The notes under the pieces are model-generated. The model was not told the DNA's origin and did no database searches. It saw only the letters and a program-made list of their open reading frames with translations. The position numbers were made by a program, and so were the translations under genes. Of a stretch of DNA of 64,000 nt, positions 59,701 through 64,000 are shown in pieces (positions within the stretch are counted from its first letter, which is position 1; each line of letters starts with the position of its first letter). The DNA is from Herbidospora cretacea (GTDB taxonomy: Bacteria > Actinomycetota > Actinomycetes > Streptosporangiales > Streptosporangiaceae). The stretch spans positions 124,001 through 188,000 of the forward strand of contig NZ_BBXG01000001.1 of assembly GCF_001570605.1 (NCBI RefSeq), read 5' to 3'.

Positions 59701-62700
59701 GCCGCCGCCGGCCAGGCTCACCGGCAGGTGGGTCGTCGTGGGGGAGCGCGGGGCCGAGGTCGCCGCCGCCCTGGCGGCCAAGGGGGCGCAGGTCGTCAGC
59801 GTCAGCTTCGGCGACCCCATGCCGCCCGAGCCGATCAGCGGCATCGTCTCGATGCTGGCGCTCGACGAGCGGCCCCGGGGCGGTCTGACCGAAGGAGTGA
59901 TCGCCACGGTCGAGCTGGTGCGGAGTCTTGAGGTGACGGCTCCGGTCTGGTTCGTCACCCAGGGCGCAGTGTCGGCGGGGGCGGATCTGACTTCACCCGT
60001 ACAGGCGCAGGTGCACGGGCTCGCCCGGGTGGTCGCCCTCGAATATCCGCACCTCTGGGGCGGTCTCATCGACCTGCCCGCCGCACCGGCCGGGAACGAT
60101 TACGCCCGGCTGGCCGACGTGCTGGCCACCGACGAGGACCAGGTCGCGATCAGGCCGGGAGGGGTGAAGGCCCGCAGGCTCGTGCCCGCTCCCGCTCCGA
60201 CAGTCGGTTCGGGAGGGTGGCAGCCGCGCGGGACCGTTCTGGTCACCGGGGGCACCGGGGCGCTCGGCGGGCGGGTGGCCCGCTGGCTGGCGTCCCGTGG
60301 GGCCGCGCACCTGGTGCTGACCAGCCGCAGGGGAGCTGCCGCGCCGGGGGCCGAGGAACTCGCGGCCGAGCTGACCGCGCTGGGGGCGCGGGTCACGATC
60401 GCGGCGTGCGACGTGTCCGACCGGGCCGCCGTCGAGGAGCTGCTGCGCGGGCTGGAGGCCGACGGGACCGGGGTCAACGCGGTGGTGCACGCCGCTGGGG
60501 CCAGTCAGTACATCCCGTTCGAGCAGGTCGGGGCCGAGGAGTTCGAGCGGATCGTCGCGGCCAAGGCCGCCGGGGCGGCCCATCTCGACGCGCTCTGCGG
60601 GGATCTCGATGCGTTTGTACTTTTCTCTTCGATCGCCGGGGTGTGGGGGAGCGGTGGGCAGGGCGCCTACGCCGCCGCCAACGCCTTCCTGGACGCCCTC
60701 GCGGAGAACCGGCGCGCCCGTGGGCTGGCCGCGACCTCCGTCGCCTGGGGTCCGTGGGCCGACGGCGGAATGGTGGAGGACGGCGAGGCCGAGGACCTCC
60801 TCAGCGTGCACGGGCTGCCGCTGCTGCCGCCCGACCTGGCCCTGGCGGCGCTCGGCCAGGCCGTCGAGCTCGGCGAGACCACGCTCGTCGTCGCCGACGT
60901 CGAGTGGCCGCGGTTCGCGCCGATCTTCGCCGCCGCGCGTCGGCGTCCCCTGCTGGACGATCTTCCGCAGCTCCGCGAGCCGGAGGCCGCCGCCCCCGCC
61001 GAGTCGACGCTGGCGACCGAGTTGCGCGCGCTGGCCGAGGCCGACCGGCTGCGCCTGCTGACCGACATCGTGCGCCGCGAGGCGGCGGCCGTGCTGGGCC
61101 ACGCCTCCGCCGACGCCCTGTCGGCCGACCGGCCGTTCAAGGATCTCGGCTTCGACTCGCTGACCGCCGTCGAGCTGCGCAACCGGCTCTCGTCCGCGAC
61201 CGGCCTGCGGCTGCCGTCGACCCTGGTCTTCGACCACCCGGCCCCCGCCGTCGTCGCCCGGTGGCTGCTCGGCGAGATCCTCGGCGAGACCTCCGGCGCG
61301 GAGGCGCACGTTCCCGTCGCCGCCGCTCCGGACGACGACCCGATCGTCATCGTCGGCATGGCCTGCCGGTATCCGGGTGGCGTGCGCTCACCCGAGGACC
61401 TGTGGGACCTGGTCGCCGACGGCCGCGACGCCGTCGGCGCCTTCCCCGCCGACCGGGGCTGGGACGTCGACGCCCTCGCCGACGGCCGCTCCCACACCCT
61501 CGAAGGCGGCTTCCTGTACGACGCCGCCGACTTCGACGCGGCCTTCTTCGGCATCTCCCCACGTGAGGCGCTCGCGATGGACCCGCAGCAGCGGCTGCTG
61601 CTGGAGGTGTCGTGGGAGGCGCTGGAGCGCGCGGGCATCGACCCGCACTCGCTGAAGGGCACCCGGACGGGCGTCTTCGCCGGCACCAACTCCCAGGACT
61701 ACGGCAACCTCCTGGTGGACGCCGCCGAGGACGTCGCCGGGTACGTGGCGATCGGCAACACCGCCAGCGTCATGTCGGGACGCGTCTCCTACACGTTCGG
61801 CCTCGAAGGCCCGGCCGTCACGGTCGACACGGCCTGTTCGTCGTCGCTGGTCGCGCTGCACCTGGCGGTCCAGTCGCTGAAGCAGGGCGAATGCGGCATG
61901 GCACTGGTCAGCGGCGTGGTCGTCATGTCGACACCCGGCCTGTTCGTGGAGTTCTCCCGCCAGCAGGGCATGGCCACCGACGGCCGCTGCAAGGCCTTCG
62001 CCGCCGGGGCCGACGGGACCGGCTGGGGCGAGGGCGCGGGCGTCCTGGTCGTCGAGCGTCTCTCCGACGCGAAGGCGCGGGGGCATCGGATCCTCGCGGT
62101 GGTCCGTGGTTCGGCGGTCAACCAGGACGGCGCGTCCAACGGTCTGACCGCGCCCAACGGTCCCGCGCAGCAGCGGGTGATCCGCCAGGCCCTGGCGAGT
62201 GGCGGCCTGCGGGCGGCCGATGTCGAGGTGGTCGAGGCGCACGGGACGGGCACGCGGCTGGGTGACCCGATCGAGGCGCAGGCCCTCCTCGCGACCTACG
62301 GTCAGGATCGCGAGACGCCGCTGCTGCTGGGTTCGATCAAGTCGAACATCGGCCACACGCAGGCGGCGGCCGGCGTGGCCGGAATCATCAAGATGATCGA
62401 GTCGATGCGCCACGGCCTGGTCCCCAAGACCCTCCACCTCGACGAACCCTCTCCCCACGTCGACTGGACGTCGGGCGCCATCGACCTCGTCACCACCCAC
62501 ACCGCCTGGCCGGAAACCGCAGGACCCCGCCGCGCCGGCGTCTCGTCGTTCGGCATCAGCGGCACGAACGCCCACACGATCATCGAGGAGTGGCGCGAGG
62601 AGCCGGTCGCGGGGTCGTGTGCGGCGGTCGGTGATGGTCCGGTGGTGCCGTGGGTTCTGTCGGCCAAAGACGATGCCGCGTTGCGGGCTCAGGCGGAAGC

Positions 62701-64000
62701 GCTGGCTGGGGTGGTCGCCGATCTGAGTCCTGCCGATGTGGCTTTCTCTCTGTCGTTGCGGGCGTCGTTGGAGCGGCGTGCTGTGGTGGTGGGGCGGAGC
62801 GTGGGGGACTTCCTGGCCGGGCTGGCTGCTCTGGCCACGGCCGGGCCGGTGGCGGGGCGGACGGCGGTGATGTTCTCCGGGCAGGGTGCGCAGCGGGCCG
62901 GGATGGGGGTCGGGCTGTCGGCGGCGTTCCCGGTGTTCGGGGAGGTGTTCTCCGATATCTGTGAGCGGCTGGGTGTCGCCACGGCTGTGGCCTCCGGTGA
63001 GGGGCTGGATGAGACGGGGAACACGCAGCCGGCGTTGTTCGCGTTCGAGGTGGCGTTGTTCCGGCTGCTGGAGCATTTCGGTGTCCGGCCGGACTTCCTG
63101 ATCGGTCACTCAGTGGGTGAGATCGCCGCCGCTCACGTGGCGGGGGTGCTCTCGCTGGAGGACGCCTGCGCGCTGGTCAGCGCGCGGGGTTCGTTGATGC
63201 AGGCGCTTCCGGCCGGTGGGGCGATGGTCGCCATACAGGCCACGCCAGGCGAAATTTCGGGCGATGTCGATATCGCCGCTATTAACGGGCCTCGGTCGGT
63301 GGTGATCTCGGGGCCGGAAGAGGTGGTGCTGGCGGAGGCCGCCCGGTTCGAGAAGACCAAGCGGCTGTCCGTGAGTCATGCGTTCCATTCCTCGTTGATG
63401 GACCCGATGCTGGAGGACTTCCGCCGGGTCGTCACGACGCTCACGTTCAACACCCCCCAGATCCCGATCGTCGGCGCTGACGTGACCGACCCCGAATACT
63501 GGGTCGCCCATGTCAGGAACACCGTCAGGTTCCACGACGGCATCACCTGGCTGGAGAACGAGGGCGTCACCCGGTTCGTCGAGGTCGGACCCCGTCCGGT
63601 CCTCACCGCGATGGCCTCCGGCGACCACCTGTGGATCCCGCTGGCCAAGCCCGACCGCGACGAGGTCGCCGCCTTCTACGAGGGACTCGGCCAGGTTCAC
63701 GCCTCCGGCACCGCCGTCGACTGGCACCTCGAAGGAACCAGGGTCGACCTCCCCACCTACAGGTTCCAGCACCGCCGCTACTGGCCCGAGACCGTCGCGA
63801 AGCCCGGCGACCCCGCCTCCCTGGGCCTCACCGACGCCGGGCATCCGATCCTCGCCGCCGCCGTCGCGCTCCCGGACGGCGGGCAGCTGCTCACCGGGCG
63901 GATCTCCGTCCAGGCGCAGCCGTGGCTCGCCGACCACGTCGTCGGCGGGCGCGTGATCTTCCCCGGCACGGGGTTCGCCGAGATGGCGATCCGGGCCGCC
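56774..64000 (+). CDS. Type I PKS, modules 6-7, cut by window end
   Basis: Third PKS gene, starting 13 bp after the giant gene. The frame from ATG 56774 stays open for 2409 codons to the last base; I checked it at both KS Cys codons, both AT motifs, the KR and the DH. It begins with a coiled-coil docking helix (56774-56875), matching the helical tail of the preceding protein. Module 6 is KS-AT-KR-ACP and module 7 starts KS-AT-DH. AT segments of both modules are near-copies of those in modules 1 and 2. Further modules and any thioesterase lie to the right. The ribosome site before the ATG is weak (GGGGCTGACGTC), so coupling to the upstream gene is likely. Confidence 0.95.
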   Translation, partial: MADQQKLLEHLKWVTTDLRRARRQLQEAEDRDHEPIAIVGMACRYPGGVRSPEDLWDLVAEGRDAIGGFPSDRGWDVSALYRSSDDDVVSSTTLEGGFLDGVGGFDAEFFGISPREALAMDPQQRLVLETAWEAVESASLDPGALRGVRAGVFVGTNTHDYVSLLGGERLEGHRAVGNAASVVSGRVAYTLGLEGPAVTVDTACSSSLVALHLAVQSLRQGECTMALVGGVTVIATPDIFVEFSRQGGLAADGRCKSFAAGADGTGWGEGVGMIVVERLSDAVAAGHEVLAVVRGSAVNQDGASNGLTAPSGTAQQRVIRAALANARLTHDQVDAVEAHGTGTRLGDPIEATAVLSTYGETRPRPLYLGSLKSNIGHTQAAAGVGGIIKMVQAMRHGLLPQTLHLDEPTPVVDWTSGDVALLAEPRAWPETGEPRRAAVSAFGVSGTNAHVILEAAPAPAVVAGGNGDAVVVSAGVAGTGSSSAGVSGGAAVGAAASSAAGMPEGSASAPGDAGTVTGGGRVGAVPFVLSAKSEKALLAQAERVARFLERPGVSALDVAYSLVATRGIYPHRAVTSDLADVRGRVARDVRLGVLFSGQGSQRAGMGAELYRDFPVFAAAFDEVCGFFPGLADVVASGVGLDETRFTQAGLFAFEVALYRLVESFGVVPDSVGGHSVGEIVAAHVAGVLSLGDACALVEARGSLMQALPRGGAMVAVQAASADISPGVDIAAINGPQSVVISGPEDVVLAEAARFERTKRLTVSHAFHSSLMEPMLGEFRARIDGLTFHAPRIPLISMVGPDADFTDPGYWVEHVRATVRFSEGVAGADADLFLEIGPDGVLSALVEDGVPACRKGRERDSFVEALGRVFEHGVAVDWAPLFEGAKKVALPAYPFQHENFWPAPRETAAREDSGDAGFWDAVESADLSALAGTLQVDDASLAAALPALHAMSAWRRRIREESVVDAWRYTITWKPFAPPPARLTGRWVVVGERGAEVAAALAAKGAQVVSVSFGDPMPPEPISGIVSMLALDERPRGGLTEGVIATVELVRSLEVTAPVWFVTQGAVSAGADLTSPVQAQVHGLARVVALEYPHLWGGLIDLPAAPAGNDYARLADVLATDEDQVAIRPGGVKARRLVPAPAPTVGSGGWQPRGTVLVTGGTGALGGRVARWLASRGAAHLVLTSRRGAAAPGAEELAAELTALGARVTIAACDVSDRAAVEELLRGLEADGTGVNAVVHAAGASQYIPFEQVGAEEFERIVAAKAAGAAHLDALCGDLDAFVLFSSIAGVWGSGGQGAYAAANAFLDALAENRRARGLAATSVAWGPWADGGMVEDGEAEDLLSVHGLPLLPPDLALAALGQAVELGETTLVVADVEWPRFAPIFAAARRRPLLDDLPQLREPEAAAPAESTLATELRALAEADRLRLLTDIVRREAAAVLGHASADALSADRPFKDLGFDSLTAVELRNRLSSATGLRLPSTLVFDHPAPAVVARWLLGEILGETSGAEAHVPVAAAPDDDPIVIVGMACRYPGGVRSPEDLWDLVADGRDAVGAFPADRGWDVDALADGRSHTLEGGFLYDAADFDAAFFGISPREALAMDPQQRLLLEVSWEALERAGIDPHSLKGTRTGVFAGTNSQDYGNLLVDAAEDVAGYVAIGNTASVMSGRVSYTFGLEGPAVTVDTACSSSLVALHLAVQSLKQGECGMALVSGVVVMSTPGLFVEFSRQQGMATDGRCKAFAAGADGTGWGEGAGVLVVERLSDAKARGHRILAVVRGSAVNQDGASNGLTAPNGPAQQRVIRQALASGGLRAADVEVVEAHGTGTRLGDPIEAQALLATYGQDRETPLLLGSIKSNIGHTQAAAGVAGIIKMIESMRHGLVPKTLHLDEPSPHVDWTSGAIDLVTTHTAWPETAGPRRAGVSSFGISGTNAHTIIEEWREEPVAGSCAAVGDGPVVPWVLSAKDDAALRAQAEALAGVVADLSPADVAFSLSLRASLERRAVVVGRSVGDFLAGLAALATAGPVAGRTAVMFSGQGAQRAGMGVGLSAAFPVFGEVFSDICERLGVATAVASGEGLDETGNTQPALFAFEVALFRLLEHFGVRPDFLIGHSVGEIAAAHVAGVLSLEDACALVSARGSLMQALPAGGAMVAIQATPGEISGDVDIAAINGPRSVVISGPEEVVLAEAARFEKTKRLSVSHAFHSSLMDPMLEDFRRVVTTLTFNTPQIPIVGADVTDPEYWVAHVRNTVRFHDGITWLENEGVTRFVEVGPRPVLTAMASGDHLWIPLAKPDRDEVAAFYEGLGQVHASGTAVDWHLEGTRVDLPTYRFQHRRYWPETVAKPGDPASLGLTDAGHPILAAAVALPDGGQLLTGRISVQAQPWLADHVVGGRVIFPGTGFAEMAIRAA
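56876..61260 (+). other. PKS module 6: KS-AT(malonyl)-KR(A-type)-ACP
   Basis: KS Cys is at 57383-57385. A Gly/Ala/Ser-rich KS-AT linker runs about 58130-58340. AT GHSVGE and HAFH (59063-59074) predict malonyl-CoA. [11 protein letters not shown] from about 60245; no LDD (AAGASQYIP) and Trp in [10 protein letters not shown]-type. ACP Ser at 61157-61159. It adds another 1,3-hydroxyl. Confidence 0.92.
58541..59344 (+). repeat. Long direct repeat copy 2: module 6 AT
   Basis: Partner of 35797-36600. It begins where both genes share CGGCTCGGGGTGCTG and ends just after the shared GTGCTGTCGGCGCTGGTGG stretch. It covers the entire catalytic AT core, including GHSVGE and HAFH. Confidence 0.88.
61340..64000 (+). 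other. PKS module 7 (partial): KS-AT(malonyl)-DH...
   Basis: KS Cys is at 61835-61837. AT HAFH at 63377-63388 predicts malonyl-CoA. A DH domain starts at about 63839 with [10 protein letters not shown] and its catalytic His in [12 protein letters not shown] (63935-63937). The rest is outside the window, so whether the module makes an alkene or a saturated unit is open. Confidence 0.9.
62621..63771 (+). repeat. Long direct repeat copy 2: module 7 linker end and AT
   Basis: Partner of 40000-41150. The similarity also continues upstream through the end of the KS domain (offset there 22960 bp), the difference of 339 bp being the extra linker of module 2. Confidence 0.85.

Noticed and set aside
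40000-63771. Possibility that repeated AT sequences are an assembly error
   Set aside because: Copies differ at scattered positions and sit between clearly different KS and KR domains, so a simple collapse or duplication artefact is unlikely, though only long reads can settle it.
56774-64000. Suspected frameshift, because no stop-terminated gene is found here
   Set aside because: The frame was checked at both KS Cys codons, both AT motifs, the KR and the DH, and is continuous; the gene simply runs past the window end.

Overview
The window is very GC-rich DNA from an actinomycete. Mycothiol metabolism, GTG starts, ATGA/GTGA gene overlaps, rare TTA leucine codons, many secreted lipoproteins and Tat proteins, and a giant modular type I polyketide synthase (PKS) all point that way. 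The mix (DUF574 methyltransferase, CU044_5270-like protein beside an ECF sigma factor, PASTA-less Ser/Thr kinases, sulfite-oxidase-like protein plus fasciclin pair) suggests a Streptosporangiales-like organism (Nonomuraea, Actinomadura, Streptosporangium relatives). That placement is inference only; no 16S rRNA or other marker is present.

Left part (1-28000) is mostly ordinary chromosome. It holds: the 3' end of an IS605-type tnpB with a probable omega-RNA end; a formaldehyde/mycothiol detoxification pair (mscR plus metallo-hydrolase); an ECF sigma factor with a CU044_5270-like membrane partner; a TTA-containing DUF574 methyltransferase; an OmpR-type two-component system with a PepSY protein; a tandem pseudokinase/kinase pair with extracytoplasmic propeller-like domains behind an MFS exporter; a Moco oxidoreductase plus fasciclin lipoprotein; a VanZ protein with a long C-terminal domain; phytase, DUF305 lipoprotein and a chitin-type LPMO; a YjbR protein/aldo-keto reductase pair; TetR; a decayed multicopper oxidase; a thiolase-like protein; a RecD2 helicase; and a secreted GH99/GH71-like protein.

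Right part (about 28200-64000) is the left end of a modular PKS gene cluster on the + strand. A small membrane protein and a winged-helix regulator precede a DrrAB-type ABC exporter. The exporter runs with 18 bp spacing into the PKS: a stand-alone loading protein (KSQ-AT-ACP, methylmalonyl AT, hence propionyl starter), a 7608-residue five-module protein, and a third PKS gene cut by the window end after one full module and the KS-AT-DH start of the next. Predicted order: load mmal; M1 mal KR(B); M2 mal DH-ER-KR(B); M3 mal KR(A); M4 mmal KR(A); M5 mal KR(A); M6 mal KR(A); M7 mal DH... The chain built so far would be an ethyl-terminated, mostly 1,3-polyol acyl chain with one methyl branch and one fully reduced unit, as in polyol macrolides. 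The release domain and tailoring genes lie outside.

The most notable sequence-level signals are: a TTA codon at position 15 of the loading PKS, which would place the whole line under bldA-type tRNA control; long indel-free near-identical AT segments shared by M1/M6 and M2/M7 with codon use unlike the rest of the genes; an in-frame 159-bp tandem duplication in the M2 KS-AT linker; the pseudokinase/kinase pair; and several perfect inverted repeats near promoters.
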